A DNA stretch of 29,899 nt from a virus. Shown here in pieces: positions 22,094 to 28,879 of the stretch (its first letter is position 1; each line of letters opens with the position of its first letter). The position numbers and the translations under genes are program-made. The notes below the pieces were generated by a model. That model was given only the letters and a program-made list of their open reading frames with translations, was not told the origin of the DNA and did not search any database. The DNA lies in IMG/VR virus record IMGVR_UViG_3300005663_000163, positions 1-29,899 of that record. One strand, given 5' to 3'.

Positions 22094-22512
22094 TGTCGAC
22101 ACCAGGCGTCGTGGATGGACTGGATCGCGGGCTTGAACAGCTCGCCTTGGTGAGGGTTCCGCCCAAGATACTTCGCGAGGTCCACTAGCAGGTAGTGTAG
22201 GTACAGGTTCTGCTGCCTACAGGCCATCTTGCTGGAGGCTGTGCGCTCTATATCGTCCTCTATTATGGACACGATGTACTGATTAACGTGGTGGGGCGTG
22301 CCATAGTCTGGTTGTTCTGTTACGAGTCGGCGATCTTGCTCGCCAAGACGCGCAGGATACGTACGCACAGACTCCTGAGCCAGTGCTGCCCCGATAACTG
22401 TAAATAGCACCCCTACAGCCACTATCGTGAGTACGAAGCCTAATGTAAAAGCCATGGCAACCTCTGCAGCCGTTGGTAAGGCTGCAACATATTTTCTGAA
22501 TCTTGCCCACAT
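22090..22512 (-). CDS. Membrane-anchored or secreted hypothetical protein
   Basis: This 140-residue protein has a short basic N-terminus and a hydrophobic segment at about 18-45 (FTLGFVLTIVAVGVLFTVIG), then AALAQE, which could be a signal cleavage site, and a helical soluble part ending IQSIHDAWCRQ. It may be anchored in or exported across the inner membrane. Not recognised. Confidence 0.77.
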   Translation of the reverse strand: MWARFRKYVAALPTAAEVAMAFTLGFVLTIVAVGVLFTVIGAALAQESVRTYPARLGEQDRRLVTEQPDYGTPHHVNQYIVSIIEDDIERTASSKMACRQQNLYLHYLLVDLAKYLGRNPHQGELFKPAIQSIHDAWCRQ

Positions 22513-22523
22513 GATTATCGCCT

Positions 22524-22703
22524 CTAATATTTCCTAAGGATTCCGAGCCCTAAGGCCTTGTCGTTGTCTATCTGGATCTTGTGCGATGCACGTTTAGCTC
22601 GGCTGATACTACTAAACTGTTCAACCACGCCTGTTGTGAGATTCGTTATCATGGCGTTTCTGCGCATGTATTCGGGTCTCAACGGTTTCTTTTCTTCAGT
22701 CAT
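22524..22703 (-). CDS. 59-residue NUMOD1-like helix-turn-helix protein
   Basis: This short gene (ATG at 22703, TAG at 22524) encodes a basic protein. NLTTGVVEQFSSISRAKRAS resembles the NUMOD1/helix-turn-helix module that targets homing endonucleases to DNA, but no nuclease domain is attached. The start overlaps the upstream stop by 4 bp. It could be a remnant of a homing endonuclease or an independent DNA-binding protein. Confidence 0.65.
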   Translation of the reverse strand: MTEEKKPLRPEYMRRNAMITNLTTGVVEQFSSISRAKRASHKIQIDNDKALGLGILRKY

Positions 22704-22984
22704 GTTACCTTCTCCAGCTCTTTAGGTTGATAAATATCCTCTAGCGCCTTCCACTTGGTTACCTGATTGACGTTATCTTCATCGTCATCAGGTAGCGGCC
22801 TCAATTGGTAGTGATGAATAGACCAACAGCCATCCTGTTTGTAAGAAAGTATCCCTGGGCACTTGATGATATAGTCTCCGTTATCCCATTCCGGACTGAC
22901 TTTAACTATCTCCACTATGAGCCCATTACGAGTTGTAGTGGATAAATTGCATGTGATAGCTAAGTCACCTGGCTGCCAATTCAT
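22700..22984 (-). CDS. Small hypothetical protein, SH3-like
   Basis: This 94-residue protein has NWQPGDLAITCNLSTTTRNG, then LIVEIVKVSPEW and a C-terminal LRPLPDDDED segment. The W-x-P-G-D-L-A ... N-G-x-x-V-E-I-V pattern is that of small SH3-like phage proteins. The start is an ATG four bases after the stop of the gene at 22989; the end overlaps the NUMOD1-like gene. Function unknown. Confidence 0.75.
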   Translation of the reverse strand: MNWQPGDLAITCNLSTTTRNGLIVEIVKVSPEWDNGDYIIKCPGILSYKQDGCWSIHHYQLRPLPDDDEDNVNQVTKWKALEDIYQPKELEKVT

Positions 22985-22988
22985 GTTA

Positions 22989-23351
22989 CTACTCCGGGGT
23001 GACTACTGAGAGACGTAGTTCAGTGTACTCGATGTCCGGTTTCATACGCTCTTCGCACCAATCTTCGCCCATCTCCTCGAGGATCTTGTCTCCATCGAGT
23101 CCGCCAGAGCGTAATCGATCATTGAGTGTCACAATGAAACGTGCTCCAATGTATTCCATTTCGCCCTCAGGCATTCGGGCCTTGACAGCTTCCTTCATGT
23201 AGCCGCCAACCTTCTTGCCCATAGCTTCCATAACCTTGAGGTCAGCTAGGAGCTCTGTCATCTCGTCCAGAGACATATCGGACAGATTGATCTTATCTTT
23301 CCAGTCCGTGGGTGTTAGTTCTTTAGTAATTGGTGATATGTACCTTTTCAT
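22989..23351 (-). CDS. Hypothetical protein
   Basis: This 120-residue protein has a helical N-terminal half (MTELLADLKVMEAMGKKVGG) and an alpha/beta second half (YIGARFIVTLNDRLRSGGLD, then GEDWCEERMKPDIEY). The general pattern is like phage proteins whose conserved R-R/S-x-x-L-D segment follows a helical domain. The start lies one base after the stop of the gene at 23353. No assignment is made. Confidence 0.75.
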   Translation of the reverse strand: MKRYISPITKELTPTDWKDKINLSDMSLDEMTELLADLKVMEAMGKKVGGYMKEAVKARMPEGEMEYIGARFIVTLNDRLRSGGLDGDKILEEMGEDWCEERMKPDIEYTELRLSVVTPE

Positions 23352-23352
23352 G

Positions 23353-23571
23353 TTACCATCCTACCTGTTTGCTAAGTGTGGGGTTCCATCCGCCAAATGA
23401 TTCAAATCGTTCCAGCAGACGCGCCTGAATTTTAACCTGCTCCCGTAGGACTTCGTCGAAGTTCGACTTATCGATGGCCTCGGTGCCAGGCGACTCGAGA
23501 AATCGATACCACCGAGCAAGCTGTATTTGATTTGCTTGTTCGACCTGCTCCATTGTTGGATAGGCCATCAT
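23353..23571 (-). CDS. Small conserved-looking phage protein
   Basis: This 72-residue protein reads AYPTMEQVEQANQIQLARWY, then RFLESPGTEAI and a C-terminal FGGWNPTLSKQVGW. The Y-P-T-x-x-Q-V ... Q-L-x-R-W-Y-R-F-L-x-S-P-G pattern recurs in many phages. Function unknown. Either of two adjacent ATGs (23571, 23568) could be the start; GAGGAG lies upstream. Confidence 0.8.
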   Translation of the reverse strand: MMAYPTMEQVEQANQIQLARWYRFLESPGTEAIDKSNFDEVLREQVKIQARLLERFESFGGWNPTLSKQVGW

Positions 23572-23759
23572 AAATCTCCTCTAGGTCGCCGTGACGACAT
23601 CCTTAATGCCAATAGTTGTGCTACCGCAGCTTGTAAGCTTCCTGGGGTAGATAGGGGTAGGACCATATTGGGGACGCTACTGTAAGAGTACAAGGTATAT
23701 TTGCGCCGCGCCATGTCTCGTTGTCGTGCCTTACGTGACTTCCAGTTACCCCGTTTCAT
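23568..23759 (-). CDS. Small basic hypothetical protein
   Basis: This 63-residue protein is very basic at the N-terminus (KRGNWKSRKARQRDMARRKY) and has a hydrophobic middle. It is coupled to both neighbours by 4-bp overlaps. The basic start would suit RNA or DNA binding. Not recognised; the real start could be the internal ATG at codon 16. Confidence 0.6.
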   Translation of the reverse strand: MKRGNWKSRKARQRDMARRKYTLYSYSSVPNMVLPLSTPGSLQAAVAQLLALRMSSRRPRGDL

Positions 23760-23941
23760 CTGCTGTACCCCAGGCTACGTAGTCCTTGTGTTAGTCCTGC
23801 TTGTACGACGGATGCGTTATGTTCACATACGCTACGTTTGCTGAAACCTTTCCACGATTTGCCGCAGATCCGTCCCATCACGTCTCTCGCGTACCAAAAC
23901 CACTTGCCTTTCTCTTCTACTATGTCGAATCTATGCATCAT
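23756..23941 (-). CDS. DUF1508/YegP-like small protein
   Basis: This 61-residue protein reads FDIVEEKGKWFWYARDVMGR, ICGKSWKGFSKRSVCEHN. That fits one repeat of the YegP/DUF1508 type (F-x-I ... K-G-x-W-x-W ... G ... S ... G-F/Y-x-x-K). Its role in phages is unknown. AAGGAG lies 5 nt before the ATG. Confidence 0.65.
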   Translation of the reverse strand: MMHRFDIVEEKGKWFWYARDVMGRICGKSWKGFSKRSVCEHNASVVQAGLTQGLRSLGYSR

Positions 23942-24266
23942 CGTCGCTCCTTAAGAATATGACCTCTGCGGTCCGCCCAGTGCCCTCGATCGTGTACAAA
24001 GCACCTTCAGGCTCCCCACGTTTTCGGAAGTCGAATGCTAGGACAACATGTTTGTGCTTAGTCTTATCATACGTCTGCCTTCTGAAGCCTGGGCAATCAC
24101 ACCACAGGGTGCCTACACCTGAGTCGTTAATAGGATTGATCGTGACGTGGTAGCATTCCATCTCGACACAGGCTACAATCTTGTCAATCCGGTACACGTT
24201 TGACCTGGGTCCGAATTCCTTACAAATCCGATATGTAATGTATTCCCGTTTCTCGTCATCGTTCAT
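23931..24266 (-). CDS. SWIM-like zinc finger phage protein
   Basis: This 111-residue protein contains YHVTINPINDSGVGTLWCDC, PGFRRQTYDKTKHKHV, consistent with a SWIM-type zinc finger (CxC ... xHxH-like). Around it are strands such as EGALYTIEGTGRTAEVIFL. SWIM fingers bind DNA or proteins, so an accessory nucleic-acid role is possible. It overlaps neighbours at both ends. Confidence 0.68.
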   Translation of the reverse strand: MNDDEKREYITYRICKEFGPRSNVYRIDKIVACVEMECYHVTINPINDSGVGTLWCDCPGFRRQTYDKTKHKHVVLAFDFRKRGEPEGALYTIEGTGRTAEVIFLRSDDDA

Positions 24267-24445
24267 CTGTAGAAACCCTCGACCACCTTTCTGGGTGGAT
24301 CACCTGCGAGGAAGCATTCCTCGTTTCGCCACAAGTTGACGACAATTGTTACTCGGAGGAGTACGTCTAAACCATTATCCCAATCGGCGTAGCTGCAATC
24401 GGGATTTGCTGCCAGTGCAATAGCCGTCGCCTCGTCTTCAGTCAT
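24263..24445 (-). CDS. Small hypothetical protein
   Basis: The ATG at 24445 overlaps the upstream TGA and gives 60 residues: TEDEATAIALAANPDCSYAD, then a hydrophobic LLRVTIVVNLW and CFLAGDPPRKVVEGFYR. The frame extends to 24487 without support. Not recognised. Confidence 0.7.
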   Translation of the reverse strand: MTEDEATAIALAANPDCSYADWDNGLDVLLRVTIVVNLWRNEECFLAGDPPRKVVEGFYR

Positions 24446-24651
24446 AGCCGTTTTACCCAGAGGATCTGCGATGGCGGGATGAACCACACAGTATTAGCAG
24501 CAACATCGCCCAACTCGAGGTCCTTATTGAGAAACATACCCTCTTGGGCAAGTATAACACCACTATAACTGTCTGGTACATCTACAACACGTGGCGCCAC
24601 GATTACTGTACTAGTATTGGGGTACCTGAAGCATATCTGTTCTTTAATCAT
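24442..24651 (-). CDS. Small hypothetical protein
   Basis: This 69-residue protein is beta-rich (ICFRYPNTSTVIVAPRVVDV, then VWFIPPSQILWVKRL). It is coupled to both neighbours by 4-bp overlaps. No family is recognised. Confidence 0.7.
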   Translation of the reverse strand: MIKEQICFRYPNTSTVIVAPRVVDVPDSYSGVILAQEGMFLNKDLELGDVAANTVWFIPPSQILWVKRL

Positions 24652-24938
24652 GGTAGCCCCAATGTGACTGGGACAACTTCCATATCATCCTCATTACGCC
24701 CTGAGATAGACTCTGTGTTCCAGACTTCGTCGTACTCACCATCCCAGTCTGTACCTCGATGTACACTTGTAATACCTTTCAACCACCAGGTTAATGCCAC
24801 TTGTGCATCGTGTGCCGATATAAAGAGGCGTGGAGGCAACTGCTTAGATGGTTCAACATGTGTCTTTCCGCGTCCTGGAGTGTCTGGAAGGTACTCATCG
24901 GTACTTATTTTCCTGTTTGCGTAATAGGTTCTGTTCAT
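24648..24938 (-). CDS. Hypothetical protein
   Basis: This 96-residue protein has a basic N-terminus, RLFISAHDAQVALTWWLKG in the middle and an acidic second half (DWDGEYDEVW, NEDDMEVVP). The R-L-F ... A ... A-L-T-W-W-L-K-G segment looks like a small phage family of unknown function. It begins one base after the stop of the gene at 24939. Confidence 0.73.
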   Translation of the reverse strand: MNRTYYANRKISTDEYLPDTPGRGKTHVEPSKQLPPRLFISAHDAQVALTWWLKGITSVHRGTDWDGEYDEVWNTESISGRNEDDMEVVPVTLGLP

Positions 24939-25220
24939 TTAACCCCCCACCGTCACAGGACAATCACCATCAGCGAGGCACCTATTCTCAGCGTTCTCGG
25001 CATCGGCACCACATCTTGGGCATTTAACGCGGCCGTTGTCGAATAGCGTCTCAACGACTAGGTGTGCCGATCTACGTGCATCATCCCACACTCCTTCCTT
25101 GTGGGCATGTTCACCTTCTGACGCACCAGGCACCAGTACATGAACGACCCTGTCAAGCATAGTGTCTGTATCCTGCTTGTCATTGATGATCTGGATTATC
25201 AACGCTCTGTCATAGCTCAT
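24939..25220 (-). CDS. Protein with C-terminal zinc ribbon
   Basis: This 93-residue protein has a helical N-terminal half and the zinc-ribbon-like tail VKCPRCGADAENAENRCLAD GDC. The four cysteines are spaced as CxxC ... C ... C. A similar N-terminal helical part followed by a ribbon is common in small phage proteins. The start overlaps the DJ-1-like gene stop by 4 bp. Confidence 0.75.
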   Translation of the reverse strand: MSYDRALIIQIINDKQDTDTMLDRVVHVLVPGASEGEHAHKEGVWDDARRSAHLVVETLFDNGRVKCPRCGADAENAENRCLADGDCPVTVGG

Positions 25221-25873
25221 GGTTCGTCCTTACGCATTACCATTTCGTAGCCTCGGTCTTCGTCGATAGCCGCTCTGACCTCTGGACTCATCTTGCGTTC
25301 TAAGCCCTTGGGGACAAAGCCACTATCGTGCATCTTGTATTGAGGGGGCCGGCCTTTGAGCACGTTACATATTTCTTCGGCCCACATCTCTGTCATCATC
25401 TGATTCTCTGCCGTTACGAACCTTCCATCGACAGTGAGGCTGGTTGTTTGCAGGATCGCGCCATAGTATTGTAGTCTGTGGCGTGAGCGGATAAGAGGGT
25501 AATAGCTGACCTTGATTCCCTTGACAATAGGCCCTAATGTAGGGACTGAGCAGCAAATAGCTGCTATGACCTTGTCTGCACCTTTGAATGCCCCCAGTAG
25601 CCCGGCTACATGAGCATCATCCCAATAAGCTTCCGTGTCTGCCATATTACCTGATACGATGCATATAGCATCAAAGTTTCTGGCTACGTTATGGTCGTCT
25701 AAGGTGTAGACTGTGCGTTCGGTCGTATTTGGCCGTAGAGTTAGTTCGTCGCGTATGAGTAGCTCCTGCGACACTACTTCGAAGGAATGCCCGCGATGGA
25801 CTACAACATCCAGGAGAGTCCACAACTCGTGACCGTTGTAGCGCTTGGCGCATATGACAAGGAGTTTGCTCAC
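25217..25873 (-). CDS. DJ-1/PfpI-like protein (class I amidotransferase fold)
   Basis: This 218-residue protein has VICAKRYNGHELWTLLDVVV at the start and the nucleophile elbow AICCSVPTL with C107/C108 in the middle, typical of the DJ-1/PfpI branch of the class I glutamine amidotransferase fold. The residue after the cysteine is not the usual His, so activity may differ from known members. It starts at GTG (25873), four bases inside the upstream gene. Members act as hydrolases, chaperone-like or deglycase-like proteins; a link to base modification is only speculative. Confidence 0.78.
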   Translation of the reverse strand: MSKLLVICAKRYNGHELWTLLDVVVHRGHSFEVVSQELLIRDELTLRPNTTERTVYTLDDHNVARNFDAICIVSGNMADTEAYWDDAHVAGLLGAFKGADKVIAAICCSVPTLGPIVKGIKVSYYPLIRSRHRLQYYGAILQTTSLTVDGRFVTAENQMMTEMWAEEICNVLKGRPPQYKMHDSGFVPKGLERKMSPEVRAAIDEDRGYEMVMRKDEP

Positions 25874-26274
25874 TTCGTAGTCTTACCCTTCTCTTGCTTG
25901 CCGCGACGCCGTACCTCTGCAGCACTGACGGGGACGGGTTCCAGATCGCGCTCGAGTCCAGCAGCTCCCTCTGTAGTCTGCAACGCCTCTTCCCAGTTCT
26001 TGATAGGCTTGCATTCGTTGTCGAGGTCAAGACGCATCAGGTGGATCTCTCCATTAGCAGAGAACACCTTGATGGGCATCTTGTGACTCTTGGCATATGC
26101 ATCAAGAACAGAACGCAGGTACGTAGGGTTCTTATCCAACCCTGTGAGGTCAAGCTTACTGACCTTAGTGTTGCGTTCCAGGAATGCCTTAAGAATCGGG
26201 TACGATACCCGCCCGCGACGACCAATACGCGATGTATCGATGTCTTTAGGGTCAATGTCGACGAACTTTACCAT
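25870..26274 (-). CDS. Regulator-like hypothetical protein, first gene of operon
   Basis: This 134-residue protein sits directly behind the strong promoter at 26309. It has IGRRGRVSYPILKAFLERN, KNPTYLRSVLDAYAKSHKMP and a beta strand SANGEIHLMRLDL, followed by a charged, probably disordered, tail. The middle looks like a helix-turn-helix-type or wing-containing domain, but no family is recognised. Position suggests an early regulatory or abundant DNA-associated protein. Confidence 0.75.
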   Translation of the reverse strand: MVKFVDIDPKDIDTSRIGRRGRVSYPILKAFLERNTKVSKLDLTGLDKNPTYLRSVLDAYAKSHKMPIKVFSANGEIHLMRLDLDNECKPIKNWEEALQTTEGAAGLERDLEPVPVSAAEVRRRGKQEKGKTTK

Positions 26275-26308
26275 AACAGTCTCCTCTCATCACTTTTCTA
26301 TTATCTCT

Positions 26309-26338
26309 ATTATATAGGATCACATATGGGCATTTCAA
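26309..26338 (-). promoter_or_regulatory. Strong sigma70-type promoter
   Basis: On the minus strand TTGAAA (26338-26333) and TATAAT (26314-26309) are spaced by 18 bp. ATCCTATATAAT and AGAGATAATAG match the promoter at 2177. It drives the long run of small genes from 26274 down. Confidence 0.87.
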
Positions 26339-26441
26339 GATGCATTTTGGGGTAAATTTTTGACCTGTGCGCGATCTGTAGCATTGGGGGGCTGGCCATT
26401 GTGACTAGCAGCTTCATAACGAGGCCTGAGGTTCTGAACGG

Positions 26442-26478
26442 CAAAAAGAAGGCCAAGAGAGGGAGGATTCTCTTGACC
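26442..26478 (-). terminator. Factor-independent terminator
   Basis: Arms GGTCAAGAGA and TCTCTTGGCC (minus strand, 26478-26469 and 26460-26451) form a 10-bp stem with one G-T pair and an 8-nt loop, followed by TTCTTTTT. It closes the transcript coming from the right before the promoter at 26309. Confidence 0.9.
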
Positions 26479-26537
26479 TAAGCTGACGCATTATGTGGGC
26501 CTTTATCGTTATGTACTACGGGCCTGCGCTTGATCGC

Positions 26538-26771
26538 TTACCAGTGCTTCACGTGCGTCCACTCCGCAATAGCAAGGTATGTCGCCCAACGTTTCCCCTT
26601 AGTCATTATGTCCCGAAACTCAATCATCGGGTACATACCATCCTTAGGTAGGTTACCGTAACGATATTCGCGATAGGACCACACGATCCGAGTGATCTTA
26701 CCTATGCCTAGGCTGTATTTGAGTGATACGCGATCACCTATGCGAAGCTGTCTTACTTCACGTTTCTCCAT
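26538..26771 (-). CDS. Small KOW/SH3-like phage protein
   Basis: The ATG at 26771 has GGAGG 8 nt upstream and gives 77 residues: EVRQLRIGDRVSLKYSLGIG, then KITRIVWSYREYRYG. The L-x-I-G-D-R-V ... G-I-G-K-I pattern suggests an SH3/KOW-like barrel. A longer frame to 26828 overlaps the upstream gene by 41 bp and is rejected. It is the last gene before the terminator at 26442. Confidence 0.75.
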   Translation of the reverse strand: MEKREVRQLRIGDRVSLKYSLGIGKITRIVWSYREYRYGNLPKDGMYPMIEFRDIMTKGKRWATYLAIAEWTHVKHW

Positions 26772-26787
26772 TACCGCTTCCTCCAGG

Positions 26788-26973
26788 TTATTCAAGCAGT
26801 TCCTTTCGTACCCTGTCAAAGTGGTCACTCAGGATCTGTCGAAATGATTGTTCGATGTCCTGACGATACTCTAACAAGTCTTCATACGCCTTTGGGTAGG
26901 TCTCTCGCCAGGAAGAGTTCGCTAGATCCGTATCTAGCAGTCGCCCTGCTAGTTTGTTCGAGATTCTGTTCAT
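26788..26973 (-). CDS. Small helical hypothetical protein
   Basis: This 61-residue protein is mostly helical and charged (YEDLLEYRQDIEQSFRQILS, then FDRVRKELLE). Its start overlaps the upstream stop by 4 bp. Nothing further can be said. Confidence 0.68.
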   Translation of the reverse strand: MNRISNKLAGRLLDTDLANSSWRETYPKAYEDLLEYRQDIEQSFRQILSDHFDRVRKELLE

Positions 26974-27062
26974 TGCCGTTTCCTCCAGAGCGGGGCCAAT
27001 TGAAAGTAGCCCCAGTATAGGACCCCTACGATTAGTACAATGTCATCGCCGCTAACGTTCAT
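26970..27062 (-). CDS. 30-residue membrane peptide
   Basis: The ATG at 27062 overlaps the upstream TGA and gives a 30-residue peptide, MNVSGDDIVLIVGVLYWGYF then QLAPLWRKRQ, with one membrane helix and a basic tail. A longer frame to 27158 lies inside the upstream gene and is rejected. It may be a small holin-like or toxin-like peptide; only the coupling supports it. Confidence 0.58.
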   Translation of the reverse strand: MNVSGDDIVLIVGVLYWGYFQLAPLWRKRQ

Positions 27063-27376
27063 GTCGGAGTTATGCGCTTGAAGGAGCCATTTGGCCCTCG
27101 CGGCCCGGAGATGGTCACATGGCCCAGGCTCTTGTGAGCCTCGGCGTCTTCCCACCATGCTTGCGGTATCTCTGCACCATCACATTCAATGCAGTGGTCC
27201 AACAACCATTGTCGATCCTCAGTCATTGGTGTCTTTGTATATATGACTTTGTCATCGTCGTCGGTGCATTTGGCGAAATGGGTATAGCGTTGTCGAGCGT
27301 ATGCACGAGCTTTGTCGTCATTGTCCGCTGAGAATGACTCTATGACTATACCCTTATGCCAGATGTGGTAGTTCAT
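27059..27376 (-). CDS. Hypothetical protein
   Basis: The ATG at 27376 (GGAGG 8 nt upstream) gives 105 residues: NYHIWHKGIVIESFSADNDD, KARAYARQRYTHF, then a helical acidic middle and a C-terminal GPRGPNGSFKRITPT. The opening resembles small proteins that share a beta-alpha unit with the tandem pair at 28013/28249, but the similarity is weak. Not recognised. Confidence 0.73.
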   Translation of the reverse strand: MNYHIWHKGIVIESFSADNDDKARAYARQRYTHFAKCTDDDDKVIYTKTPMTEDRQWLLDHCIECDGAEIPQAWWEDAEAHKSLGHVTISGPRGPNGSFKRITPT

Positions 27377-27699
27377 TGGTGTCTCCTCCACTCGCGCGTA
27401 TTGAACGTGATAAGGCCCTCGTTCTTGAACTCTCCGCGTTTAGCTAGTGCTAGGTCTGCCCACAGCATGTAGTAGTGGTACATCTTATAGAACATCGCAG
27501 GTTCGCGTTCACGAAGTCGACGTTGTGGTATACTCAGTACCTTAGGTGCCTCTGTGGGTACAGTAAAGTGCTTATCGCGCAACTTGTCCCTCTTAGGCAT
27601 CGTGTGCAGACGGTTGAGACACATCCAGTTGACGAGCCCTAGTGGGACCCCTTGAGCGTTCGTACCGTTCTGATTCAGTTTATGAAGTTTGTACGTCAT
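27373..27699 (-). CDS. Hypothetical protein
   Basis: This 108-residue basic protein reads YKLHKLNQNGTNAQGVPLGL, VNWMCLNRLHTMPKRDKL, then a helical region with MFYKMYHYYMLWADLALAKRG. It is coupled to both neighbours. No family is recognised. Confidence 0.72.
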   Translation of the reverse strand: MTYKLHKLNQNGTNAQGVPLGLVNWMCLNRLHTMPKRDKLRDKHFTVPTEAPKVLSIPQRRLREREPAMFYKMYHYYMLWADLALAKRGEFKNEGLITFNTREWRRHQ

Positions 27700-27911
27700 T
27701 TCTTGTGACTCCTTCTCGTCCGCTTCTGGAGAAGTTCCTCGAACCTCTCCTGAGCAGCAATAACCTTCGGATGCGGTTCCTTACGTGCTTGTCTTGCGAT
27801 CCGCTCTTCGTTGGTCTCTACAGGTGAGGGGTGTAGCATGATCAGCTCCCTCACGTTGATCCCCCGTAGATCATTCCTGTGCGTGACTCTGTACGTGTGT
27901 TTTGCGTTCAT
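27696..27911 (-). CDS. Small charged hypothetical protein
   Basis: The ATG at 27911 (GGAGG upstream) gives 71 residues with TYRVTHRNDLRGINVRELIM, then a highly charged helix (EERIARQARKEPHPKVIAAQ, and a basic KRTRRSHKK end). It may bind nucleic acid through the basic tail. Not recognised. Confidence 0.7.
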   Translation of the reverse strand: MNAKHTYRVTHRNDLRGINVRELIMLHPSPVETNEERIARQARKEPHPKVIAAQERFEELLQKRTRRSHKK

Positions 27912-27933
27912 GTTCTCCTCCACTTGGTTGACA

Positions 27934-28001
27934 TAAAATAGTCCACCACTCTGTGATCCTGTTTAGACGCAGTGCATTCCGTGAGGATCCTAATGGACTA
28001 T
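27934..28001 (-). terminator. Probable terminator hairpin
   Basis: Outer arms ATAGTCCA (27938-27945) and TGGACTAT (27994-28001) with an inner stem GATCCT/AGGATC (27955-27960 and 27984-27989) form a long hairpin. On the minus strand it ends in TTTTATG. It lies between the 82-residue gene at 28013 and the gene starting at 27911. Confidence 0.7.
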
Positions 28002-28012
28002 GTTGTGTCATC

Positions 28013-28261
28013 TCACAACGGGATAGTCTCTCCGTCGTGTGAGATCGAAAGGACCTCGACTGGTGGGTGGGAACGCCGCACAAGTACATGTGCTTTGTAG
28101 ATGACCATTGCATCATGGCAACTCGGTAGTGATACATAGCTCCGGGCCGCCGTTAGCGCCTGCTCTTCTGTTTCGTAGAAGGTGTCGTTGCCCGCGCTAC
28201 GGGCCATGCCCCGAGCCGTATTAAGGCCGTGGATCTTGTACATCAGTCTCAGTCGCCGCAT
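28013..28261 (-). CDS. Tandem paralog 2, small hypothetical protein
   Basis: The ATG at 28261 (GGAG 8 nt upstream) gives 82 residues, the same length as the protein at 28249, with which it shares layout: a basic N-terminal strand, E-x-x-A-x-x-x-A-R-x-x-x, a V-x-Y-x-A-x-x-L-V strand and V-x-x-I-x-x-D-G-E-x-x-P at the end. The two are tandem duplicates. The function is unknown. Confidence 0.77.
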   Translation of the reverse strand: MRRLRLMYKIHGLNTARGMARSAGNDTFYETEEQALTAARSYVSLPSCHDAMVIYKAHVLVRRSHPPVEVLSISHDGETIPL

Positions 28262-28497
28262 GGTAGTATCTCCCCGTCGTCGCCAATCGTGCACACGTCG
28301 ATTGGCTGTGTCGCCCACTGAACGAGTGTTGTCGCTTGGTAGACGACAAATCCAGTGCGCGTTGTGTCAAGGCCCAGAGAGCGTCTGGCATGTGCTATGG
28401 CACGCTCCTCTGTACCAAATAGCTCGACGTCGCGGACCACGCCGTGCCCACTCGCCTTTGATAATGGTACGACCGCAAAGGTACGTTTGATTTGCAT
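28249..28497 (-). CDS. Tandem paralog 1, small hypothetical protein
   Basis: This 82-residue protein reads MQIKRTFAVVPLSKASGHGV, ERAIAHARRSLGLDTTRTGF, then VVYQATTLV and TIGDDGEILP. It overlaps its paralog by 13 bp. It lies just downstream of a terminator, with no visible promoter of its own, so it may depend on read-through. Confidence 0.77.
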   Translation of the reverse strand: MQIKRTFAVVPLSKASGHGVVRDVELFGTEERAIAHARRSLGLDTTRTGFVVYQATTLVQWATQPIDVCTIGDDGEILPCGD

Positions 28498-28516
28498 GTT
28501 CTTCTCCGTTACTGGT

Positions 28517-28561
28517 TAAAAGAAGGAACCCACCCGCCTCACCCGAGTCCGAATGGGTTCC
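28517..28561 (-). terminator. Factor-independent terminator
   Basis: Arms GGAACCCA (28525-28532) and TGGGTTCC (28554-28561) enclose a GC-rich loop. On the minus strand TTCTTTT follows. It lies 11 bp after the stop of the gene at 28572. Confidence 0.82.
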
Positions 28562-28571
28562 AACCGTTGGC

Positions 28572-28841
28572 TCAGCTTGACGCTTTGCCGACTGGGGTTA
28601 TCAACACGTTACGGACGTGCTGATACAAGAGCTTGTTGCCCTTGGCGTTCGGGATCGCTTTCGTGATGTCCGAACGGCTGTAGCCTTCCGCGTCCAGATA
28701 TCGGATCCTGGCGCTGACCGTATCCAGCTTCGCGACTGCCGCTTGCTGTGCCTTTGACAACTCGACAGTCTTGTCGGTTGACTCTTTCGTGCTCTGCGTT
28801 GCCGCAGGGTCTTGCTTCTGCGCTGTTGCTTGCTTGCCCAT
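28572..28841 (-). CDS. Helix-turn-helix DNA-binding phage protein
   Basis: This 89-residue protein has a polar, probably disordered N-terminus and a C-terminal helix-turn-helix: ARIRYLDAEGYSRSDITKAI, then LLYQHVRNVLITP. The L-D-x-E-G-x-S-R-S-D-I ... Y-Q-H-V-R-N-V pattern is that of small phage DNA-binding proteins. Codons are GC-rich, AAGGAGG precedes the start and a terminator follows, all pointing to strong expression. A frame at 28609-29004 is a shadow. Confidence 0.82.
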   Translation of the reverse strand: MGKQATAQKQDPAATQSTKESTDKTVELSKAQQAAVAKLDTVSARIRYLDAEGYSRSDITKAIPNAKGNKLLYQHVRNVLITPVGKASS

Positions 28842-28879
28842 GATTGTGCCTCCTTATAGGCCCATGGATTATGCTGCTT

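Noticed and set aside
25217-25873. DJ-1/PfpI-like protein as the amidotransferase that would convert preQ0 to the archaeosine-type base
   Set aside because: Known GAT-QueC uses a class II domain fused to QueC; this is a different fold 18 kb away, so the link is not supported.
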